Below, piece by piece: positions 5,679 to 12,407 of a stretch of DNA of 18,808 nt (positions are counted from its first letter, which is position 1; each line of letters starts with the position of its first letter). Source of the stretch: a bacterium. GTDB taxonomy: Bacteria; Patescibacteriota; Patescibacteriia; Patescibacteriales; JAKAJF01. Location: positions 1 through 18,808 of the forward strand of contig JAKAJF010000006.1 in the NCBI GenBank assembly GCA_021813875.1, read 5' to 3'. The translations under genes and the position numbers were made by a program. Under the pieces are notes generated by a model. The model was not told where the DNA came from and did not search any database. It worked only from the letters and a program-made list of their open reading frames with translations.

Positions 5679-5899
5679 AGCAGAAAAAATGCAACCTCTC
5701 CAAAACGGCCATGCTGAAGGACATCGATGCCTGCCTCGATTCGGAAATCAGGGCGCTGACCCTATACCAGATCCTCCTGCCATTATTAAAGAATAAGAAT
5801 GACGAAGCTAAGATAAGCGCCGTCATAAAAGACGAAGAAAGGCACATAGAAATCGTAAAAAATCTCAGGGAAGTCGTCGAAATCTATTATAAGAAATAA
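5675..5899 (+). CDS. Small ferritin-like two-helix protein (partner B)
   Basis: 74 residues forming two amphipathic helices. Helix 1 (about 13-39) carries Glu24 in S-E-I-R-A-L-T-L-Y-Q-I-L-L. Helix 2 (about 43-70) carries I-K-D-E-E-R-H-I-E-I-V, with E54-x-x-H57 as in the metal-binding helices of rubrerythrin-like proteins. One Glu plus one ExxH per chain is half a diiron site, so a dimer (with itself or with partner A) would make a four-helix bundle with a symmetric site. It overlaps partner A by 4 nt and is followed by a strong terminator. A role in iron/oxygen chemistry or storage is inference. Confidence 0.75.
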   Translation: MKQKKCNLSKTAMLKDIDACLDSEIRALTLYQILLPLLKNKNDEAKISAVIKDEERHIEIVKNLREVVEIYYKK

Positions 5900-5915
5900 T
5901 TTTCTCTTTCTTTAC

Positions 5916-5943
5916 GCCCCGGCCGCCGGGGCTTTATTTTTTT
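5916..5943 (+). terminator. Rho-independent terminator after the half-ferritin pair
   Basis: GCCCCGG-CCG-CCGGGGC (5916-5932) followed by TTTATTTTTTT. A perfect 7-bp GC stem, 16 nt after the stop. It separates this unit from the sigma-factor operon. Confidence 0.9.
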
Positions 5944-5951
5944 CTCTTAGA

Positions 5952-5980
5952 TTGCAAAATTTCTAACAATAAATTATAAT
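5952..5980 (+). promoter_or_regulatory. Promoter of the ECF sigma operon
   Basis: -35 TTGCAA (5952-5957), 17 nt, -10 TATAAT (5975-5980). Predicted +1 is about 5987, only 4 nt before the ATG. This is a housekeeping-type promoter, not an ECF-type one, so basal expression of the sigma factor does not appear to need the factor itself. Confidence 0.7.
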
Positions 5981-5990
5981 AGAGGGCGCT

Positions 5991-6542
5991 ATGGAAACCA
6001 GGACCGACGAACAATTGGCGGCCGATTACTTGGGAGGCGACGAAAGGGCCTTGGAATTTTTAATCAGAAAATACCTGGCTGAAATTTATAATTTCGCCCT
6101 TAGCTATGCCAAGGACGCTGCCGAGGCCGAAGATATCACCCAAGAAGCCTTTGTCAAACTCTGGAAAAATTTTAAAAAATACAGGCCGGAGCATAGATTC
6201 AAGAGCTGGTTATTTGTCATCGCTAAGAATACCGCTCTCGATCATTTGAAGAAGAAAAGGCCGGCCGCCTTCTCGGATCTCGAAACTGAGGAGTTCAGAT
6301 TTGAAGATCTGGCCGATGATAAGGCCCTCTCGCCCCTGGCCTTGATTGAAAAAAGGGAGAAGGAAAAGGCGGTCAGCCAGACCCTCGACCGGCTGGCTCC
6401 GGCCTATAGATCAGTCATGGATCTTCATTATAAAGAAGGCCGCAATCTCCGGGAAGCGGCCGAAATCCTGAAAGAACCGCTAAATACGGTCAAAAGCAAA
6501 CACCGAAGAGCCCTTCAACTCTTAAAAAAACTGCTTTCTTAA
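5991..6542 (+). CDS. ECF-type RNA polymerase sigma factor
   Basis: A 183-residue sigma-70 family protein with only regions 2 and 4. Region 2 spans about 10-88, with the core-binding D-I-T-Q-E-A-F-V-K-L-W (48-58) and F-K-S-W-L-F-V-I-A-K-N (70-80). An acidic linker (98-125) follows, then region 4 about 128-182, where the helix-turn-helix reads N-L-R-E-A-A-E-I-L..N-T-V-K-S-K-H-R-R-A. It directs polymerase to a dedicated promoter set, probably envelope related given the nine co-oriented genes behind it. The next gene, a small membrane protein with a cytoplasmic N-terminal helix, is a candidate anti-sigma. It has a near-leaderless start and no SD. Confidence 0.93.
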   Translation: METRTDEQLAADYLGGDERALEFLIRKYLAEIYNFALSYAKDAAEAEDITQEAFVKLWKNFKKYRPEHRFKSWLFVIAKNTALDHLKKKRPAAFSDLETEEFRFEDLADDKALSPLALIEKREKEKAVSQTLDRLAPAYRSVMDLHYKEGRNLREAAEILKEPLNTVKSKHRRALQLLKKLLS

Positions 6543-6573
6543 GGCAGGCGCACCAAAACCGGGAGAGCGGTCG

Positions 6574-6579
6574 TATTAT
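6574..6579 (+). promoter_or_regulatory. Possible internal -10 box
   Basis: TATTAT ending 6 nt before the ATG at 6586, the same spacing as the other leaderless starts here. No -35 is visible. It may give a second entry point into the operon independent of the sigma gene. Confidence 0.35.
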
Positions 6580-6585
6580 TAATAT

Positions 6586-6963
6586 ATGACGCATCTGCCC
6601 TCTCCCGATCTCTACGACCGGATCATCAATCGCATAAACTATGAAAAGAAACTTCTCAGGCTGAAGAGAAGGCTTTTTTGGTTTTCTTCCGGCCTTTTAG
6701 TTTCGGCGACCGTGCTCGTGCCGCTCGCCCAGAAGTTCTATGCCGACCTGGCGCAGTCGGGGCTGCCGCAGACCTTCTCTCTCCTTTTCAGCGATTTCCC
6801 GGCGGTCAAAGACAATCTTAACGATTTCGTCTTCTCGCTCCTTGAGGCTGTCCCGGCCGCCTCGGCCGGCCTGGCTTTGTCGGTCTTGCTCATCTTCTTA
6901 TTTAATCTCGCTAAGACTTATGACTTCTGGCTCGACTTCAAGCGGGTCCGAAGATCAATCTAA
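6586..6963 (+). CDS. Two-helix membrane protein, candidate anti-sigma factor
   Basis: 125 residues, family not recognised. An N-terminal amphipathic, basic segment (P-D-L-Y-D-R-I-I-N-R-I, residues 7-17, then K/R-rich to 29) precedes a first membrane helix at about 31-48. An exported loop of about 35 residues and a second helix at about 84-109 follow, then a short basic C-terminus (K-R-V-R-R-S-I) predicted to be cytoplasmic. Position directly after an ECF sigma gene and the cytoplasmic N-terminal helix are what one expects of an anti-sigma factor. The zinc anti-sigma H-x3-C-x2-C motif is absent. The gene is 5 nt upstream of the DUF5666-like gene. Confidence 0.75.
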   Translation: MTHLPSPDLYDRIINRINYEKKLLRLKRRLFWFSSGLLVSATVLVPLAQKFYADLAQSGLPQTFSLLFSDFPAVKDNLNDFVFSLLEAVPAASAGLALSVLLIFLFNLAKTYDFWLDFKRVRRSI

Positions 6964-6968
6964 AATAT

Positions 6969-7544
6969 ATGAAAATCAAAGAACCTTTCTCTAAGATCGC
7001 GGGCGTCATGAAGTTAAGACATCTTAAAACGCCCGTCCTGGTCGTGGCTTCGATCCTGGTCCTAGTGCTCGTCTTTTTCGCCGGCGCCCTGGCCGGTTTC
7101 GAAAAGGCCAGATTTTCCTACGGTTGGGGCGAGAACTATTTCAATAATTTCGCCGGCAGGCACGGCCGATTCATCGGCATGAATGCCCACGGCGTAGTCG
7201 GGGAGATTATCTCCCTCGACAACAATACTATCATTCTCAAGGGCCAAGACGATGTCGAGAGGACCATTCTCACCGACAAAAGGACTGACATCAGAAAATT
7301 CGCCCAAGACATCGGGATTTCCGGCCTGAAGAGCGGGGACAAGATTATCGTCCTGGGCAAGCCGGACGACGGCCAGATCAAGGCCAGGTTCATCAGGGTC
7401 ATTCCGGCCAATTTTCCACTTCCTCCGACGCAACCTGATTTCCGGGGAGGCGTCCAGCTCAACTCCCAGGGCACTTCCACTCCGGCTACCGATGATCAAG
7501 GCACCTCAAGTCCGGCCGGCGGCCCTGGACAGAACCAAAGTTAA
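6969..7544 (+). CDS. Membrane-anchored DUF5666-like protein (copy 1)
   Basis: 191 residues. A basic N-terminus and a membrane helix (about 22-44) anchor an extracytoplasmic part. After a Gly/aromatic linker comes a beta-rich domain at about 74-146. Its pattern is G-E-I-I-S-L-D-x-x-T-I-I-L-K-G, then a Thr/Asp-rich strand, L-K-S-G-D-K-I-I-V-L-G and D-G-Q-I-K-A-R-F-I-R-V. This matches the DUF5666-type OB-like layout and the second copy at 11344. The tail (about 147-191) is rich in Pro, Thr, Ser and Gly and probably disordered. It sits between the sigma/anti-sigma pair and the exporter genes, 9 nt before the adaptor. The function is unknown; a sensor or exporter accessory is possible. Confidence 0.75.
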   Translation: MKIKEPFSKIAGVMKLRHLKTPVLVVASILVLVLVFFAGALAGFEKARFSYGWGENYFNNFAGRHGRFIGMNAHGVVGEIISLDNNTIILKGQDDVERTILTDKRTDIRKFAQDIGISGLKSGDKIIVLGKPDDGQIKARFIRVIPANFPLPPTQPDFRGGVQLNSQGTSTPATDDQGTSSPAGGPGQNQS

Positions 7545-7553
7545 TCCAAACGC

Positions 7554-9398
7554 ATGAATTTGAAAAAACATAAGCTAAAACTGTTCTTCAGCCTCATCAT
7601 CGTCCTTATGGGCGGATATTATGGCTATCAAAAGTTTCTCAAAAAGCCGACGCCGATAGAATATCTCACCGAACCGGTGCAAAAAACGACTATCACCGTT
7701 TCCGTAGACGGCTCCGGCCAGGTTTCGGATCTGAACAAGATCGATTTGAAGCCTCTGGCCTCGGGAGAGATCGTCGAAACCAAGGTCAAGAACGGCGACC
7801 TCGTCAAAAGCGGCCAGACGTTGGCCGTCATCGACCAGAAAGACAACCAGGTGGCGCTCGACCAGGCCAAAGCTTCTCTGGCCAATGACCAGGCGAGCTT
7901 AGACAAACTGCTCAAAGGGACGACCGGCAATGATATCAAACTGCAGCAAGACACCATCGATCAATCACAGACCTCTTATAACAATGCCTTGGCCAATCTC
8001 GAGAGCGTCAAAAATTCCACGGCGACTTCCATCAGCCAGGCGCAAAACACTCTGTCCGATCTGCGATCGACCACCCAATTCAATCCCACCAACAAACGAG
8101 GCGCGGTCCTGACCGCTTTGAATGATAAGCTGGTCGGCGTCCAGACGGCTTTAGACGCCGAAGACCGGATCTTTACCGATAGCAACGCCAAAGACACTTT
8201 AAGCATCCAAGACCCTGCCTCGCTTACCAGCGCCCAAAATGACTATAACCAAGCCTTGCAATTACTATCCCGAGCCGATATCAGCTTAAGCCTGGCCCAG
8301 GGCAACCCTACTGACAGTAACCTCGATCAAGCCGTCAATGACGCCCTGGGCGCCATCAGCCGCGCCCACGACTCTCTGAATTATCTTTTTACGGCGCTCC
8401 AGAAGACCATTACCAGCGCCAAATTTAGCCAAAGCCAGTTGGATACTTTCAAATCCAGCATCAGCGGCCAATTGAGCGCCATGAGCAGCGCCGCTTCCGC
8501 CATCCAGACGGCCATACAAAGTTTGAAGGATGCCTTGACGGCCGCGGAGAACGCCTTAGCCTCCGCCCAGACCTCAGCCGCCCAGCAGGTCGCTTCCGCC
8601 CAGGCCCAAGTCGCTTCCGCCCAGAACGCCTTGCAGCTGGCCAAGGACCAGCTGGTCAAATTAAAAGCGCCGGCGCCGGAGCAGGACATTGACGCCGCCC
8701 GGGCCCAGGTCGCTTCCGCCCAGGCCCAAGTCGAGAATGCCCAAAATGCCTACAACGACAACATCATCAAGGCGCCTTTCGACGGGCAGATCGCCCAGAT
8801 CAACGTCCAGAAAGGGGACCAGGTCGGGGCCACCACCATAGTCGCCACCCTGATCACCCAGCAGAAGGTAGCCGTCATTCCCTTGAATGAAGTGGACGAG
8901 GCCAAGATCAAAGTCGGCGACCAGGCGACCCTGACCTTCGATGCCATCGATAATCTGACTATCGCCGGCAAGGTCGCCGAGATTGACACTTTGGGCACGG
9001 TCAGCCAAGGAGTCGTCACCTATAACGCGACTATCGGCTTCGATACCCAGGATTCCAGGGTCAAATCAGGTATGAGCGCCAACGCCTCGATCATCACTGA
9101 TGTCAAACCCGATGTCTTGGCCGTCCCTAATGCCGCTCTCAAGACCGATAACGGCGACTACGTGGAAGTTTTGGGAGCCGATAATCGACCTAAAGAAAAA
9201 GCTGTCCGGATCGGTATCGCCAACGATTCTCTGACGGAGATAATAAGCGGCCTTAAGGAAGGCGACCCTGTCGTCACCCAGACCATCGATCCCAACGCCA
9301 AAACTCCGGCCCAGACCCAGGGCCAGCGCGGCGGCTTCGGCTTCCCCATGGGCGGTGGGGGCGGCAGAGGTGTCTTTGTAGGCGGCAAAGGCGGTTAA
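7554..9398 (+). CDS. MacA/HlyD-family periplasmic adaptor protein
   Basis: 614 residues, long for the family (MacA is usually under 400). A membrane helix (about 7-26) is followed by the first lipoyl half and barrel strand (about 45-105: V-D-G-S-G-Q-V.., G-E-I-V-E-T-K-V-K-N-G-D). A very long Ala/Gln/Ser-rich coiled-coil hairpin covers about 105-395, then the second lipoyl half (I-K-A-P-F-D-G-Q-I-A-Q-I, about 403-415), a beta-barrel and a membrane-proximal domain to about 590. The tail is Gly-rich (G-G-G-G-G-R-G-V-F-V-G-G-K-G-G). Together with the next two genes it forms a MacAB-like tripartite-type exporter, with no outer-membrane TolC present here. The hairpin contains an exact 28-bp direct repeat. 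Confidence 0.9.
   Translation: MNLKKHKLKLFFSLIIVLMGGYYGYQKFLKKPTPIEYLTEPVQKTTITVSVDGSGQVSDLNKIDLKPLASGEIVETKVKNGDLVKSGQTLAVIDQKDNQVALDQAKASLANDQASLDKLLKGTTGNDIKLQQDTIDQSQTSYNNALANLESVKNSTATSISQAQNTLSDLRSTTQFNPTNKRGAVLTALNDKLVGVQTALDAEDRIFTDSNAKDTLSIQDPASLTSAQNDYNQALQLLSRADISLSLAQGNPTDSNLDQAVNDALGAISRAHDSLNYLFTALQKTITSAKFSQSQLDTFKSSISGQLSAMSSAASAIQTAIQSLKDALTAAENALASAQTSAAQQVASAQAQVASAQNALQLAKDQLVKLKAPAPEQDIDAARAQVASAQAQVENAQNAYNDNIIKAPFDGQIAQINVQKGDQVGATTIVATLITQQKVAVIPLNEVDEAKIKVGDQATLTFDAIDNLTIAGKVAEIDTLGTVSQGVVTYNATIGFDTQDSRVKSGMSANASIITDVKPDVLAVPNAALKTDNGDYVEVLGADNRPKEKAVRIGIANDSLTEIISGLKEGDPVVTQTIDPNAKTPAQTQGQRGGFGFPMGGGGGRGVFVGGKGG
8586..8733 (+). repeat. 28-bp direct repeat inside the adaptor coiled coil
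   Basis: The 28 bases at 8586-8613 recur exactly at 8706-8733, 120 nt (40 codons) apart and in the same frame. Both encode Q-V-A-S-A-Q-A-Q-V. A shorter third match lies at about 8610-8624. This suggests the hairpin grew by in-frame duplication of an Ala/Gln heptad segment. Confidence 0.7.
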
Positions 9399-9409
9399 TC
9401 GTAAAAAAA

Positions 9410-10105
9410 ATGATCGAGTGCAAACATATCTTTAAGACCTATGAAAATGATGGCATCAAGACTGAAGTTCTTAAGGATGTCTCATTCAAGATAAATAGCG
9501 GGGAATTCGTGGCTATCATGGGCCCGTCGGGCTCGGGCAAATCCACCCTGATGCACATCTTAGGCGCCTTGGACAACCCTTCCGGCGGGGAATATATCCT
9601 CGACGGGCAGGACGTTTCCAAGCTGACAGATGACGAGCTGGCCGGAATCAGGAATTCCAAGATCGGTTTTGTCTTCCAGGCCTTCAATCTCCTCCCGCGG
9701 GCGACCGTCATCCGCAATGTCGCCTTGCCCCTGGTCTATTCGGAAAAAAGCAAAGACGAACGGGAAAGGATCGCCAAAGAAGCCCTCCTTCAGGCCGGGC
9801 TGGACGAATCGCGCTTCTACCATCTTTCCAACCAGCTTTCGGGCGGCCAGATGCAGCGCGTGGCTATCGCCCGCTCCTTGGTCAATGATCCGGCCATCCT
9901 CTTGGCCGATGAACCGACCGGCAACCTCGATTCCCAGACTGGCGATATCGTCCTCGGCACGTTCCAAAAACTTAATGCTCTCGGCCGGACCATCATCCTC
10001 ATCACCCACGAACAATACGTGGCCGAGCATGCCGACCGCATCATTCTCATTAAGGACGGCAAGATTTTGAGCGATCAAGAGAATCGGGATAAACGCATAA
10101 TTTAA
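9410..10105 (+). CDS. ABC transporter ATP-binding protein (MacB/LolD type)
   Basis: A 231-residue stand-alone nucleotide-binding domain that powers the exporter formed with its two neighbours. Walker A is G-P-S-G-S-G-K-S (38-45). The Q-loop Gln is at 90 (V-F-Q-A-F-N-L-L), the signature L-S-G-G-Q at 143-147, and Walker B I-L-L-A-D-E at 163-168 followed by P-T-G-N-L-D. The H-loop His is at 200. The P-T-G-N-L-D-S D-loop and V-F-Q-A-F-N-L-L are typical of the MacB/LolD/FtsE group, which do mechanical work at the membrane rather than classic substrate translocation. The permease follows after 4 nt, with no SD. Confidence 0.95.
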   Translation: MIECKHIFKTYENDGIKTEVLKDVSFKINSGEFVAIMGPSGSGKSTLMHILGALDNPSGGEYILDGQDVSKLTDDELAGIRNSKIGFVFQAFNLLPRATVIRNVALPLVYSEKSKDERERIAKEALLQAGLDESRFYHLSNQLSGGQMQRVAIARSLVNDPAILLADEPTGNLDSQTGDIVLGTFQKLNALGRTIILITHEQYVAEHADRIILIKDGKILSDQENRDKRII

Positions 10106-10109
10106 TCCA

Positions 10110-11330
10110 ATGAAAATTAAAGACCTATTCGAGGAAAGTTACAGCGCCTTGACCTCCAACAAGGTCAGGTCCAGCCTGACTATCTTGGGCATCATCATCG
10201 GCATCGGTTCGGTCATCGCCATGGTCTCCATCGGCCAGGGCGCCCAAGGCTCGATCGAGTCTCGGATCCAATCGATCGGATCCAACCTGATCATAGTCAT
10301 GCCGGGGATCCAACGGGAATTCGGCGGGGCCAGTTCCGGACGGGGCAGCGCCCAAACCCTGACTCAGGAAGACGCGGACGCCATCAAAAGCCAGATCACC
10401 TCGGCCAAAGCCGTAGCTCCGGAACTTTCCAGAAGATTCCAGGTGACGGCCAAAGGTACCAATACCAACACCCAGATAGTCGGCACCACCGCAAGTTACC
10501 CGGACGTCCGCAATTTAAGCATGGAGAAGGGCGTATTCATCTCGGACGCCCAAGTAAGAAGCTCGGCTAAAGTGGCCGTGCTCGGTCCCAATACCAGGGA
10601 TGACCTCTTCGGCAGCGGCGCCGACCCGATCGGCCAGGCCGTCCGCATCAATAAAGTCGAATTCAAAGTCATCGGCGTGACCAAGGCTAAGGGCGGCAGC
10701 GGCTTCACCAATCAAGATGATATGATCTTCGTGCCTCTATCAACTTCAGAGCATTATTTGGTCGGCGGCGATTACGTGACGACCGTCAGCGTCCAAGCGA
10801 AGGACGCCAACTCCATGAGCACGGTCCAACAACAGATCACCGACTTACTCCTCCAAAGACACAGGATCGCCAATCCCCAGCTGGCTGATTTTAACGTCAT
10901 GAACCAGGCTGACATCGTGGCCACCGCTTCGGGCGTGACCAATACCTTCACCATGCTGCTCGCCTCCATCGCCGGCATCTCCTTGATCGTCGGCGGCATC
11001 GGCATCATGAACATGATGCTGACGACCGTGACCGAACGCACCCGCGAAATCGGCTTAAGGAAGGCCATCGGCGCCACCAAGAGCGATATTAACGCCCAGT
11101 TTCTGACCGAAGCGGTCATGCTCACCTTCCTGGGAGGTTTCTTGGGAATAATCCTGGGCTGGCTCCTCTCGATTTTAGCTTCCCGGTTTACCGGCATCTC
11201 GGCCAAGATCTCCCCGACTTCTATTTTTCTGGCTTTCGGGGTCTCAGCCGCCATAGGCTTGGTATTCGGTTACTATCCGGCCCGGCGAGCGGCCAAATTA
11301 AATCCGATCGAAGCTTTAAGATTCGAATAA
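10110..11330 (+). CDS. MacB-like ABC transporter permease
   Basis: 406 residues with the MacB/FtsX topology. The first membrane helix is about 20-44 (S-L-T-I-L-G-I-I-I-G-I-G-S-V-I-A-M). A long extracytoplasmic MacB core domain covers about 48-270. Three further helices lie at about 278-302, 333-357 and 368-390. The cytoplasmic coupling motif T-E-R-T-R-E-I-G-L-R-K-A-I-G-A-T (about 307-322) and the C-terminal P-A-R-R-A-A-K-L-N-P-I-E-A-L-R are diagnostic for the family. ATPase and permease are separate genes here, whereas E. coli MacB is one chain. The exported substrate (peptide, lipid, siderophore or antibiotic) is not readable. It is co-transcribed with the adaptor and ATPase. Confidence 0.95.
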   Translation: MKIKDLFEESYSALTSNKVRSSLTILGIIIGIGSVIAMVSIGQGAQGSIESRIQSIGSNLIIVMPGIQREFGGASSGRGSAQTLTQEDADAIKSQITSAKAVAPELSRRFQVTAKGTNTNTQIVGTTASYPDVRNLSMEKGVFISDAQVRSSAKVAVLGPNTRDDLFGSGADPIGQAVRINKVEFKVIGVTKAKGGSGFTNQDDMIFVPLSTSEHYLVGGDYVTTVSVQAKDANSMSTVQQQITDLLLQRHRIANPQLADFNVMNQADIVATASGVTNTFTMLLASIAGISLIVGGIGIMNMMLTTVTERTREIGLRKAIGATKSDINAQFLTEAVMLTFLGGFLGIILGWLLSILASRFTGISAKISPTSIFLAFGVSAAIGLVFGYYPARRAAKLNPIEALRFE

Positions 11331-11343
11331 TAATCAAAAAACT

Positions 11344-11805
11344 ATGAATAAATTTTTATCAATTGCAATCACGGCAATCATAGCCGGGGCGGTCGCCTTC
11401 TATGGCGGCATGAGATACGACAGCTATAAGAGCGGCCCTTCCTTGGCTGATTTGAAAAATCTTCCCCAGCAGGAAATAAGGCAGAAGCTCCAAGCATCGG
11501 GGTTGTTCGGTGGCGGCAATCGCGGTATGATAGCTTTAAGGCGAAACGGGGGGAACTCGAGCTTTATCGGCGGAGAAATCATCTCTAAAGATGATAAGAG
11601 TATCACCATCAAATCGCAAGATGGCGGCTCTAAGATCGTCTTCCTTTCTCCCAGCACCCAGATCAATAAATCAACGGCCGGATCTTCCGCTGATTTGGCG
11701 GCCGGAAAACAAGTTACCGTGAACGGCACCGCCAACGCCGACGGCAGCCTGACCGCCGACCTGATCCAGATCAGACCGGAAGAAAGATCCTCACAAAATC
11801 AATGA
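11344..11805 (+). CDS. Membrane-anchored DUF5666-like protein (copy 2)
   Basis: 153 residues. An N-terminal hydrophobic helix (about 4-22) is followed by a short linker with a Gly-rich turn and a beta domain at about 74-145. Its pattern is I-G-G-E-I-I-S-K-D-D-K-S-I-T-I-K, T-Q-I-N-K, L-A-A-G-K-Q-V-T-V-N-G and D-G-S-L-T-A-D-L-I-Q-I-R-P. Strand by strand it parallels the protein encoded at 6969, so the exporter genes are bracketed by two related proteins. It overlaps the DedA gene by 4 nt (ATGA). The function is unknown; an exported substrate, subunit or chaperone of the exporter are all possible. Confidence 0.75.
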   Translation: MNKFLSIAITAIIAGAVAFYGGMRYDSYKSGPSLADLKNLPQQEIRQKLQASGLFGGGNRGMIALRRNGGNSSFIGGEIISKDDKSITIKSQDGGSKIVFLSPSTQINKSTAGSSADLAAGKQVTVNGTANADGSLTADLIQIRPEERSSQNQ

Positions 11806-12401
11806 CCGCGGCGAATAACTTAATTTCGATAGCGCATTGGGCCATCAGCCATGGCTACCTTTTCATGTTCCTGGCGATGTGCCTGGAGGGGCCGATCGTC
11901 ACGGCCGCGGCCGGATTCGCCGCCTCTTTGGGATATTTCAATCCTGTTTATGTCTTGATCCTCTCCATCTTGGGCGACCTCATTCCTGATACCGGCTATT
12001 ATCTCTTCGGCTATGTCGGACGGATCGCCCTGGTCGAAAGGTTCGAGAACCGTCTCGGCCTTTCCAGGCAACGCATCGGGAGGCTGGAAGAACTGCTGAA
12101 GAAGCATTTTTCCAAGACCATGATCACTCTCAAATTGACTCCAGTCCTGGCGGCGCCCGGATTCATGATTGTCGGCGCCTTAAGGATGCCTTTCAAAAAA
12201 TTTCTCAAATTTTGCTCATACGTGACCGTCCCGAAAGCGCTTGTCTTCCTCTTCATCGGTTATTACTTAGGACAGGTCTATTTCATAAGTAAGTTTCTGG
12301 CCTACGGCAACCTTCTGCTTTTCGGAATCTTTCTCGTCATCATCGGCATTTACATAGCTTACAGGATCATCACCAAAAAATTATCTAAAAATATCGAATA
12401 A
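11802..12401 (+). CDS. DedA-family membrane protein (VTT domain)
   Basis: 199 residues of the DedA/SNARE-associated family, some members of which flip undecaprenyl phosphate or phospholipids. E-G-P (29-31) in the first re-entrant segment, G-D-L-I-P-D-T-G-Y-Y-L-F-G-Y-V-G-R (58-74), and L-K-L-T-P-V-L-A-A-P-G-F..G-A-L-R-M-P (110-130) follow the family order. The usual Arg of the F-x-R-x-x-P motif is Lys111, while Arg128 is kept. Membrane helices lie at about 18-45, 48-72, 140-160 and 165-190. Translation is coupled to the preceding gene, and the glycosyltransferase starts 6 nt later. With a PAP2-type enzyme two genes downstream, a lipid-carrier recycling role is plausible but unproven. Confidence 0.88.
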   Translation: MTAANNLISIAHWAISHGYLFMFLAMCLEGPIVTAAAGFAASLGYFNPVYVLILSILGDLIPDTGYYLFGYVGRIALVERFENRLGLSRQRIGRLEELLKKHFSKTMITLKLTPVLAAPGFMIVGALRMPFKKFLKFCSYVTVPKALVFLFIGYYLGQVYFISKFLAYGNLLLFGIFLVIIGIYIAYRIITKKLSKNIE

Positions 12402-12407
12402 GAGCTT

